A DNA stretch of 52,690 bases, taken from Burkholderiaceae bacterium. Its GTDB lineage: Bacteria; Pseudomonadota; Gammaproteobacteria; Burkholderiales; Burkholderiaceae. Within the stretch, counting starts at the first letter, position 1, and every line of letters begins with the position of its first letter. The position numbers and the translations under genes were made by a program. The DNA is taken from the NCBI GenBank assembly GCA_021166835.1, contig JAJPEN010000081.1, forward strand, positions 1 to 52,690, given 5' to 3'. The notes below the pieces were generated by a model, which had not been told where the DNA came from, made no database searches, and saw only the letters and a program-made list of their open reading frames with translations. This document shows positions 1 through 6,423 of this stretch, in pieces.

Positions 1-277
1 GCCGACTCCCCTCCGCTGCTCGCCTCGGGGTCGTGCGGCGGAACGCGCTGCGCGCGCTCCGCTCAAACAGTACGCCGCAAGTCAGAGGTACGAAGCGCGC
101 TTCGCGCGCCGACCCCGAGACTGCGCTGCTCGGCACCGCAGAAGTCGCGCCGTCGCGCGAAGCGCCCGGCCTCCGCTGCGCGCTCGCCGTGCGCCCCCGG
201 CCGCCACGCGCTCCCCGTCGCGGCCCGGCCCGGCCCGCTGCCGCCTGCCGCTCGAGCGTCGTCGTCTGTCAGCGTGA
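1..277. other. Repeat-like region, no convincing gene
   Basis: I see no gene I can support here. Short open frames exist on both strands, but their translations are low-complexity Arg/Ala/Pro strings typical of chance frames in high-GC DNA. The stretch holds a 10-base inverted repeat, ctcggggtcg at 24-33 against cgaccccgag at 110-119, and a perfect palindrome gaagcgcgcttc between the arms. It could be the 3' flank of a gene outside the window or a dispersed intergenic repeat. Confidence 0.5.
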
Positions 278-1087
278 GTGTCGATGTCCCGCGACCGCGA
301 CGGCATGAGGCAGCCTGCGGCCGAGACCGCGATCGCGTCGGACGCCATCGTCGCTCGGGCGCGCGCATGGCTGCGCGAGGCCGAGCGCGTCGTCGTCTTC
401 ACCGGAGCCGGCGTGTCGGCCGAGAGCGGCATCGCGACCTTCCGCGATGCGCTCACCGGGCTGTGGGCGCGATTCGATCCGCAGGCGCTGGCGACCGAGG
501 CCGGTTTCCGTGCGGATCCGGCGCTCGTCTGGCGCTGGTACGCCGAGCGCAGGGCGGCGGTGGCGAAGGCGCGGCCCAATGCCGGGCATGCGGCGATCGC
601 CGCCTGCGAGGCGCGGGGCGGCCGACGGGTCGACGTCGTCACGCAGAACGTGGACGGCCTGCACCGCCGCGCCGGCAGTCGCAACGTGCTCGAGTTGCAC
701 GGCGACATCACGCGGGTGAAGTGCCTCGAAGGATGCGGCACTCCCGAGTCGATCGACGCAAGCTTCGACTGGCGCAGCGATCCGCGCGAGCCTCCGCCGT
801 GTCCGCGCTGCGGGGCGCCGCTGCGGCCGGACGTGGTCTGGTTCGGCGAGTTTCTTCCCGAAGCGGCGCTCGCCCAGGCGCAGCGCGCTGCGTCGACCTG
901 CGACGCGATGCTCGTCGTCGGCACTTCGGCGCTCGTCTATCCGGCCGCGGAACTGCCGGCGCTGGCGCGGCGTAGCGGCGCTCGGCTCATCGTGGTCGAT
1001 CCGGCGGAGACGGCGATCGACTACATTGCCGATGCGCGCCTTCGTGCGTCGGCGGCCGTCGCGCTACCGTCGTTGCTGGCGGAATAG
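278..1087 (+). CDS. Sir2-family NAD-dependent protein deacylase
   Basis: This is a sirtuin that removes acyl groups from protein lysines, using NAD+ and releasing nicotinamide and O-acyl-ADP-ribose in the cytoplasm. The Rossmann NAD motif FTGAGVSAESGIATFRD lies near residue 45, followed by TQNVDGLHRRAG and the catalytic His in ELHGDI. Four zinc cysteines follow as C-x3-C (VKCLEGCG) and C-x2-C (PPCPRCG), then VVGTSALVYPAAELP. Length is normal for the CobB/SrtN group. The start is uncertain: GTG 278, ATG 284 and ATG 305 are all in frame, none has a clear ribosome site, and all precede the conserved domain. It converges with the nuclease gene on the other strand, and the two ends overlap by 24 bases. 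Confidence 0.93.
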   Translation: MSMSRDRDGMRQPAAETAIASDAIVARARAWLREAERVVVFTGAGVSAESGIATFRDALTGLWARFDPQALATEAGFRADPALVWRWYAERRAAVAKARPNAGHAAIAACEARGGRRVDVVTQNVDGLHRRAGSRNVLELHGDITRVKCLEGCGTPESIDASFDWRSDPREPPPCPRCGAPLRPDVVWFGEFLPEAALAQAQRAASTCDAMLVVGTSALVYPAAELPALARRSGARLIVVDPAETAIDYIADARLRASAAVALPSLLAE

Positions 1088-1660
1088 CCAGGGCGCCCGC
1101 GGATCGTTCTGGCGCCACAGTCCGGCGCGCCGGGCCTGCGCCTGTGCCTGCGCCTGCGCATAGCGTTCGCGCTCGGCGGGAGAGAGATCCGCGTCGTAGC
1201 GCGTGAAGTGCCAGGCGAGACCGCGGTCGAGCTGTTCGAGTCCGATGTCGCGACCGGAGACGAACACCCGTCCGACCACGCGTCCGTAGGCGTCGACCTT
1301 GATCGCCTCGACACGCACCTCGCGCTCGTCGATCGCGTCGCGCAGCGCCTTGCGCGAGACGTTGGCGAAAGGCTGGGTGCGCTCGGGGGCGTCGATTCCG
1401 GCGATGCGCACGCCGATTTCGCGCCCGTCGCTCGTGTGCAGGCGGAACGAGTCGCCGTCGTAGACGTGCTCGACGACGCCGTCGATCCAGGCGATTTTCC
1501 GCGCCGACTGCGCATCGGCGGCCGCCTCGAAGGCCGAAGGCGATCGCGATGCGTCGCGCGCGTGGGCCGCCGGCGTGACAGCGACGAATCCCAGCAACAG
1601 CGCGAGCAACAGCGCGGGCAGCAGCGCGCGCGCAGGCAGCAGCGCGCGCGTGAAGGGCAG
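1064..1660 (-). CDS. Thermonuclease (SNase) family protein, secreted
   Basis: This is a staphylococcal-nuclease-fold protein, predicted to hydrolyse nucleic acid outside the cytoplasm in a Ca2+-dependent way. YDGDSFRL, RIAGIDAPE and GRVVGRVFV are the usual core strands with active-site Arg/Asp/Glu, and the C-terminal part carries LDRGLAWHF and RRAGLWRQ. A hydrophobic Leu-rich stretch ending TPAAHA is a likely signal peptide. The start is the problem. Between the stop of the DUF883 gene and the signal there is no ATG or GTG. Candidates are CTG 1660 (used here), TTG 1609, which gives a clipped signal, or ATC/ATT near 1717-1720. The frame runs open far upstream, but that part lies over other genes. 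Possible operon with the DUF883 gene. Confidence 0.8.
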   Translation of the reverse strand: MPFTRALLPARALLPALLLALLLGFVAVTPAAHARDASRSPSAFEAAADAQSARKIAWIDGVVEHVYDGDSFRLHTSDGREIGVRIAGIDAPERTQPFANVSRKALRDAIDEREVRVEAIKVDAYGRVVGRVFVSGRDIGLEQLDRGLAWHFTRYDADLSPAERERYAQAQAQAQARRAGLWRQNDPRAPWLFRQQRR

Positions 1661-1661
1661 G

Positions 1662-1704
1662 GCCGGGGGCGTGCCCGGCGTCAGAGCCGGGGGTGTCCCC
1701 GGCG
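1662..1704. repeat. Two tandem palindromic 19-base repeats
   Basis: Two near-identical 19-base units, gccgggggcgtgcccggcg (1662-1680) and gccgggggtgtccccggcg (1686-1704), are separated by tcaga. Each can fold into a GC-rich hairpin. They lie between the DUF883 stop codon and the nuclease signal peptide, so they could be an attenuator or terminator-like element, or code for a Pro-Gly-Thr-Pro-Pro-Ala-Leu repeat if the nuclease starts upstream. No T-run follows on the minus strand. Confidence 0.55.
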
Positions 1705-1728
1705 CCGGCTGCGGAATGATGGCCTTCC

Positions 1729-2058
1729 TCAGCGTCGCGTCAGCAGCACGCCGAGCAGCACGCCGACGGCAGCGGCGATGCCGACCGCGTTCCACGGATG
1801 CTCGTGCACGTATTCGTTGGTATCGGCGGCCGTTCGACGCGCGGTTTCCAGCGCGGCCTCCTGGAACGCGTTCAGCTCGCCGCGGGCCGCGTTCACGCCG
1901 CGCTCGAGACGATCGCGAACGAGGTTCAGTTGCTCGTTTCCGCTGCGCGAGGCCGCCTTGAGCATTTCCTCGGCGTCGGACACCAGCGAGCGCAGTTCGG
2001 CGGCGAGCCGATCGCGTGCAGCGGCCGCCTGTTCCGCGGCCTGTTCCATCGCTTCCAT
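1729..2058 (-). CDS. DUF883 (ElaB/YqjD-like) membrane-anchored protein
   Basis: This is a small helical protein of the YqjD/ElaB/YgaM family. In Escherichia coli, members are tail-anchored in the inner membrane, and YqjD binds ribosomes in stationary phase. The first 70 residues are an amphipathic, alanine-rich helix likely to form a coiled coil. The family signature around NEYVHEHPWNAVGIAAAVG comes next, and one C-terminal membrane span ends in LLTRR. The length of 109 residues is normal. It lies 51 bases downstream of the UspA gene on the same strand, so the two may share a stress-related transcript; that link is inferred from spacing only. Confidence 0.9.
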   Translation of the reverse strand: MEAMEQAAEQAAAARDRLAAELRSLVSDAEEMLKAASRSGNEQLNLVRDRLERGVNAARGELNAFQEAALETARRTAADTNEYVHEHPWNAVGIAAAVGVLLGVLLTRR

Positions 2059-2109
2059 TCGTTGTTCTCCGGTTCGTGGCCTGGGGCCTGTTCGCGATGC
2101 CCGGTGCGC

Positions 2110-2553
2110 TCAGCGAAACACCAGCACCGGAATGCTCGAATGCGTGAGCACCTTGTTGGTTTCGCTGCCGAGTACCAGTGCGCTCAGCCCGCGTCGGCCG
2201 TGCGAGGCCATGAAGATGAGGTCGCAGCCCCGGTCGCGCGCCGTGTCGATGATCGCGCGGTACGGCTGCGTGTGCCTCACCGAGACGGTGTCGCAGTCGA
2301 CGCCGGCCGCTGCCGCCGATTGCGCGACCGCTTCGAGAACGATGCGCGCGGTTTCCTCGGTGGCCTTGGTGAACTCGGCGAACGAGGCCTGGCCGGCGGC
2401 GGGGAACTCGGCGAAGGCCGGCGGAATGTACTCGGGCATCACGTGCAGCGCCGTGATGCGCGCGCCGCTTTCGCGGGCGAGTCCGATGGCGCGTTCGACC
2501 GCGTTGTTCGACAGCTCCGATCCGTCGGTGGGAACCAGCAGGTGCTTGTACAT
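2110..2553 (-). CDS. Universal stress protein, UspA family
   Basis: This is a single-domain Usp protein of 147 residues, a cytoplasmic nucleotide-binding stress protein. It begins MYKHLLVPTDGSELSNNAV, the typical first strand and loop with the ATP-contacting Asp. It ends with ASHGRRGLSALVLGS, matching the G-x9-G-S nucleotide loop of ATP-binding Usps, although the first Gly of the longer G-x2-G-x9-G-S motif is Ala here. It is transcribed divergently from the FNR-like regulator, and that regulator type often controls usp genes during oxygen limitation. The intergenic region holds 10-base-periodic direct repeats. Confidence 0.95.
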   Translation of the reverse strand: MYKHLLVPTDGSELSNNAVERAIGLARESGARITALHVMPEYIPPAFAEFPAAGQASFAEFTKATEETARIVLEAVAQSAAAAGVDCDTVSVRHTQPYRAIIDTARDRGCDLIFMASHGRRGLSALVLGSETNKVLTHSSIPVLVFR

Positions 2554-2650
2554 GCGTCTTCTCCGCGAGCAACGATGGTTTGCATGCTAGTCGATGCGCC
2601 GCCGCCGCGCGAGCCGCGCCGAGGCCGCTGCACCGGGTTCCGCCGCGGTC

Positions 2651-2675
2651 GTTACAAACTGTTACCGGCTGTTGC
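2651..2675. promoter_or_regulatory. Three GTTRC direct repeats with 10-base period
   Basis: Gttac, gttac and gttgc begin at 2651, 2661 and 2671, exactly one helical turn apart, in the 203-base gap between the divergent uspA-like and FNR-like genes. Direct half-sites at 10-base spacing are common for OmpR-type regulators, and one such regulator is encoded at 5626-6381. The link is inference. No TTGAT-N4-ATCAA FNR box is visible in the gap. Confidence 0.35.
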
Positions 2676-2756
2676 CGCACTGCCATCGAAGGGCGGGCTT
2701 CGATCGGTAGATTGGCGTCGAACCGGGCAACCGGCCCGGTGTGCAGGAGTCTGCTC

Positions 2757-3530
2757 ATGTCGATGCCGCACCTCGCCGAATCCCGCGTCGCGCCGCTGGG
2801 TCTTGCTCTCGTCGAAGGCCAACAGCCCGCGAGCGCGCAGGTCGCCCGTCCGCGCATGCCCGCCCGGCGCGCGGACGGCCTGGAAATGCTGCTGGCCGCC
2901 GCGTCGGCTACCCGTCGGCGAGTGCGCCGCGGCGAATATCTGTATCGCTACGGCGATCTCTTCCACTCGCTGTTCGGCATTCGCGCCGGCTCGTTCAAGT
3001 CGGTGCTGCTCACCGAGGACGGACGAGAGCAGGTCACCGGCTTTCACCTCGGCGGCGAAGTGCTGGGCGTCGACGGCATCGGCCTGGACGTGCACGCCGG
3101 CGACGCCGTGGCGCTGGAAGACAGCGAGGTCGTCGAGATTTCGTTCGCCGAGCTGGACGCGCTTGCCACGCGCGATCCGGCGCTGCAGCGCGAGCTGTTC
3201 CGCATGCTCTCGGCCGAAATCCAGCGCGAGCGTGCGCTGATGCTGCTGCTCGGTTCGATGCGCGCCGAGGAGCGGCTCGCCGCGTTCCTCATCAACCTGT
3301 CGCAGCGCATGGCGGCGCGCGGCTTCTCCGCCAGCTGCTTCGTGCTGCGCATGACCCGCGAGGAAATCGGCAGCATGCTCGGGCTGAAGCTCGAGACGGT
3401 GAGCCGGATCCTGTCGCGCTTCCAGGCCGAAGGCCTCATCCACGTTCGCAATCGCGAAATCGCGATCGTGTCGCAGCAGGCGCTGCGGGCGGTGATCGGC
3501 CGCAACGATACGCGGCGCGAGGCACGCTGA
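2757..3530 (+). CDS. Crp/Fnr-family regulator, FNR-like without Fe-S cysteines
   Basis: This is a cytoplasmic DNA-binding regulator with an N-terminal cyclic-nucleotide-type sensor domain (about residues 40-155), a dimer helix and a C-terminal winged helix-turn-helix. The middle, DGREQVTGFHLGGEVLG and AEERLAAFLINLSQR, follows FNR closely. The recognition helix carries E-T-V-S-R, the FNR-type readout of TTGAT half-sites. The N-terminal cysteines that hold the 4Fe-4S cluster in FNR are absent, and the only Cys in the protein lies just before the DNA-binding domain. Direct oxygen sensing through such a cluster is therefore unlikely. ATG 2757 is chosen because gcaggag lies 7 bases upstream; the frame extends further 5' without support. 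Confidence 0.92.
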   Translation: MSMPHLAESRVAPLGLALVEGQQPASAQVARPRMPARRADGLEMLLAAASATRRRVRRGEYLYRYGDLFHSLFGIRAGSFKSVLLTEDGREQVTGFHLGGEVLGVDGIGLDVHAGDAVALEDSEVVEISFAELDALATRDPALQRELFRMLSAEIQRERALMLLLGSMRAEERLAAFLINLSQRMAARGFSASCFVLRMTREEIGSMLGLKLETVSRILSRFQAEGLIHVRNREIAIVSQQALRAVIGRNDTRREAR

Positions 3531-3539
3531 GCGCGACCG

Positions 3540-5639
3540 TCAGCCGCCGGGCGACGTGATCGGCCCTGGCGCCGGCGCGTCGAGCGTGCGGCGCAGGATG
3601 CGCGCCAGCTGGTCGATCCGGTAAGGCTTGGCCAGCAGTTCCGCTCCCACCCGGCGTCCGAGCAGCTCGATGGTCTCGGGCGCGTGCCCGGAAGTGAAGA
3701 CGACGCGCAGCCCCGGGCGCCGGCGCGTCGCTTCGCTGGCGAGCGCCGGTCCGTCGATGTCGCCGCGCATCACCACGTCGGTGAACAGCAGGTCGATGCG
3801 CTCGCCGGAATCGACCCAGGCGAGTGCCTGCGCCGCGCCGGCTGCCGGCAGTACGCGGTAGCCGAGCTTGCCGAGGAAACCGACCGCCACCGAGCGCACT
3901 TCCTCGTCGTCTTCGACCACGAGGATCGTCTCCGCTCCGCCCTCGTAGTCGGCGTTGCCGGCGCGATGCACGCGCGGCCCGGCGCTGCCGTCGTCGGCCG
4001 GCAGGTAGAGAGCGATCGACGTGCCGGCGCCGGGCGTGCTGTGCACGTCGAGGTGACCGCCCGACTGCTTGGCGAAGCCGTAGACGAGGCTCAATCCCAG
4101 GCCGCTGCCCTTGCCGCTCTCCTTCGTCGTGAAGAAGGGTTCGAAGGCGCGCGCGAGCACTTCGGGCGACATGCCCGAACCAGTGTCGGCGACGACGATC
4201 CGCACGTAGTCGCCGGGAACCAGCGGCTCGTCGCGCGTCGCCGCATGCGCCGGCGCGCTCACCCGGCTGGCGGACAGCGTGAGCCGACCGCCGTCGGGCA
4301 TCGCGTCGCGCGCGTTCACCGCCAGATTCAGCAGCGCGGTGTCGAGCATTCCGGGGTCGGCTTTCGCCGGCGGCAGCGCGTCTTCGACCTCCAGGCGCAC
4401 GTCGATCTTCGCGCCGAGCGTGCGACGCAGGATGTCGACGATCGAATCGAGCAACTGCGCGATGTCGATCGCGCGCGGCTGCAGGGTCTGGCGGCGCGAG
4501 AACGCGAGCAGCTTGCGCGTGAGGTCGGCGCCGCGGCCCGTTGCGCGCAGCGCCGCCTTCGCCAGCCGCGCGCCGAGCGCGTCGTCGACGATGCGGTCTT
4601 CGAGCATCTGCAGGTTGCCCGAGACGACGGTGAGCAGGTTGTTGAAATCGTGCGCGACGCCGCCGGTGAGCTGGCCCAGGGCCTCGAGCCTCTGGGACTG
4701 GAAGAGCCGCGCCTCCGCGCTCTCGCGCTGCAACGCAGCGCCCACCATGTTGGCCAGCGCCTGCACGAAGTTGCCGTCGTCGCGCGAGAAGCTGCGCGAG
4801 GTGCGCGAACCGGCCAGCAGCAGGCCCAGGCACTGGCCTTCCTCGCCGGGAATCGCGCAGACAATGGCGGTGGAGGGATCGGCGGCATCGCCGGAGCCGA
4901 ACAGCATCGGCTGCTCGAGCAGCATCGGCCGATCGAGCAGCCGCTCGGCGTCCTCGGCGACGAGCTGTCCGAGATGCTCGCGCAGCGCTTCGATGCTCTC
5001 GTCGGCGCCCAGGCCGAGCCGGGCGGCGATGTCGATCCGGCCTCCGGCGAGCGCGACCCGCCCGCACAGCGCGAAGTCGACGCGCAGGTGCTCGATGATC
5101 AGCGCGCAGGCCTGCTGCTGGATCGCGGTGAAGTCGCGCGTGGCGAGCGCCAGGCGCCCGAAATCGGCCACCGCGTTCGCCTGCTGCGCGCGGACGATGA
5201 GGTCCTGCGCACGACGCAGATCGTCCACGTTGCGCACGCTCGCGCAGGTCCAGACGGCACCGTCGACGCGCAGCGGATTGAGGCTGATCTCGACGGCGAA
5301 CTCGTGTCCGTCGCGATGCCAGGCGGTGAGCGCGATGTTCGTACCCATCGGGCGCGCGCGAGGGGCGCTGCGATAGCGCGCGCGATGCTGCGCGTGCGAT
5401 TCGCGGAAACGCTGCGGCATCAGCTCCTCGATCGAGCGGCCGACGAGATCGTCCAGGCGATAGCCGAACACCGCTTCGCAGCGGGCGTTCGCGATCCGGA
5501 TGCGGCCCGCGTCGTCGACGATCAGCATCGCTTCGGATGCCGATTGGAAGATCTGGCGGTACAGCGCCGGTTCGTCGATCGCGGCGGCGGCCTGCGCGCC
5601 TGCGGTTTTCGACGCGGTTTTCGATTCAGCGCGAGGCAT
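3540..5639 (-). CDS. Soluble hybrid histidine kinase (PAS-GAF-HisKA-HATPase-REC)
   Basis: This is a cytoplasmic sensor kinase with its own receiver. In order it has a PAS domain (about residues 20-140), a GAF-like region (about 150-300), a HisKA dimerisation domain with phospho-acceptor His in GGVAHDFNNLL, an ATPase domain with NAVNARDAMPDGG, DTGSGM, FEPFFTTKE and GKGSGLGLS, and a C-terminal receiver with acidic EDDEE, phospho-Asp in LLFTDVVM and Lys in LLAKPY. No membrane span is visible, so the signal should be internal or diffusible. The kinase core resembles the group that ends in a receiver and often takes part in phosphorelays. ATG 5639 overlaps the end of the upstream response regulator gene by 14 bases, implying translational coupling. 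The input signal is unknown. Confidence 0.93.
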   Translation of the reverse strand: MPRAESKTASKTAGAQAAAAIDEPALYRQIFQSASEAMLIVDDAGRIRIANARCEAVFGYRLDDLVGRSIEELMPQRFRESHAQHRARYRSAPRARPMGTNIALTAWHRDGHEFAVEISLNPLRVDGAVWTCASVRNVDDLRRAQDLIVRAQQANAVADFGRLALATRDFTAIQQQACALIIEHLRVDFALCGRVALAGGRIDIAARLGLGADESIEALREHLGQLVAEDAERLLDRPMLLEQPMLFGSGDAADPSTAIVCAIPGEEGQCLGLLLAGSRTSRSFSRDDGNFVQALANMVGAALQRESAEARLFQSQRLEALGQLTGGVAHDFNNLLTVVSGNLQMLEDRIVDDALGARLAKAALRATGRGADLTRKLLAFSRRQTLQPRAIDIAQLLDSIVDILRRTLGAKIDVRLEVEDALPPAKADPGMLDTALLNLAVNARDAMPDGGRLTLSASRVSAPAHAATRDEPLVPGDYVRIVVADTGSGMSPEVLARAFEPFFTTKESGKGSGLGLSLVYGFAKQSGGHLDVHSTPGAGTSIALYLPADDGSAGPRVHRAGNADYEGGAETILVVEDDEEVRSVAVGFLGKLGYRVLPAAGAAQALAWVDSGERIDLLFTDVVMRGDIDGPALASEATRRRPGLRVVFTSGHAPETIELLGRRVGAELLAKPYRIDQLARILRRTLDAPAPGPITSPGG

Positions 5640-6381
5640 CGCTCGACCGGGCGTCCGGCGAAACCCGTGCAGCGAACAGGTAGCCGACACCGCGCACCGA
5701 CTTCACCAGTTGCGGCTCGGCCGGATCGCTCTCGATCTTGCGCCGCAGCCGTCCGACCAGCACGTCGATCGCGCGGTCGAAGGGGCCGGCTTCGCGCCGG
5801 TACAACGCGTCCATCAGTTCGTCGCGCGTGAGCGCGCGGTTCGGCTGGCGCACGAAGGTGGTGAGCAGGTCGAACTCGCCGGTGGTCAGCGCGACCGGCG
5901 TGCCGTCGGGGCGAGCGACCGAGCGCGCCGCCAGGTCGATGTGCCAGCCGTCGAACTCGAATCGCTGCGATGGCTCCGCGGCGGTCGCGGGCGGCGGCTG
6001 CGCCGCACCCTCCGGGCGCAGGCGCCGCAGCACGCTGCGCACGCGCGCGACGAGTTCGCGCAGGTCGAAGGGCTTGGGGATGTAGTCGTCGGCGCCCAGT
6101 TCGAGGCCGAGAATGCGGTCTACCGGCTCGCCGCGGCCGGTGACGATGATGATCCCCGGAACGTCGGCGCGGCTGCGCAACTCGCGAGCCAGCACCAGTC
6201 CGTCCTCCTGCGGCAGGCCGAGGTCGAGCAGCACGAGATCGACCGGATGCTCGGCCAGATGGCGGCGCATCTCGCTGCCATCGGCCACCGCCGCGACGTC
6301 GAACCCGAAGTCGCTCAGGTACGCGAACAGCAGTTCGCGGATTCCCTCTTCGTCGTCGACGACGAGGATGCGCTCGGCCAT
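5626..6381 (-). CDS. OmpR/PhoB-type response regulator
   Basis: This is a two-domain transcription regulator of 251 residues. The receiver begins ERILVVDDEEGIRELL, with the phospho-acceptor Asp in LVLLDLGLPQEDG, the switch Thr in IIIVTGRG and the Lys in YIPKPFDLRELV. A linker rich in Pro and Ala leads to a winged helix of the OmpR type, seen in LTTGEFDLLTTFVRQPNR, DRAIDVLVGRLRRKIE and SVRGVGYLF. It is the first gene of a two-gene operon with the hybrid kinase and is its probable partner. Targets cannot be read from the sequence. Confidence 0.96.
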   Translation of the reverse strand: MAERILVVDDEEGIRELLFAYLSDFGFDVAAVADGSEMRRHLAEHPVDLVLLDLGLPQEDGLVLARELRSRADVPGIIIVTGRGEPVDRILGLELGADDYIPKPFDLRELVARVRSVLRRLRPEGAAQPPPATAAEPSQRFEFDGWHIDLAARSVARPDGTPVALTTGEFDLLTTFVRQPNRALTRDELMDALYRREAGPFDRAIDVLVGRLRRKIESDPAEPQLVKSVRGVGYLFAARVSPDARSSDASR

Positions 6382-6423
6382 CTCCTTCGCGCTTGCCCTA
6401 GGAGAGCGTCGGCGTCGCCCGCC

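Noticed and set aside
82..924. Long minus-strand frame opposite the sirtuin gene
   Set aside because: Its translation is Arg/Ser/Ala-rich without domain motifs and mirrors the clear sirtuin frame on the plus strand.
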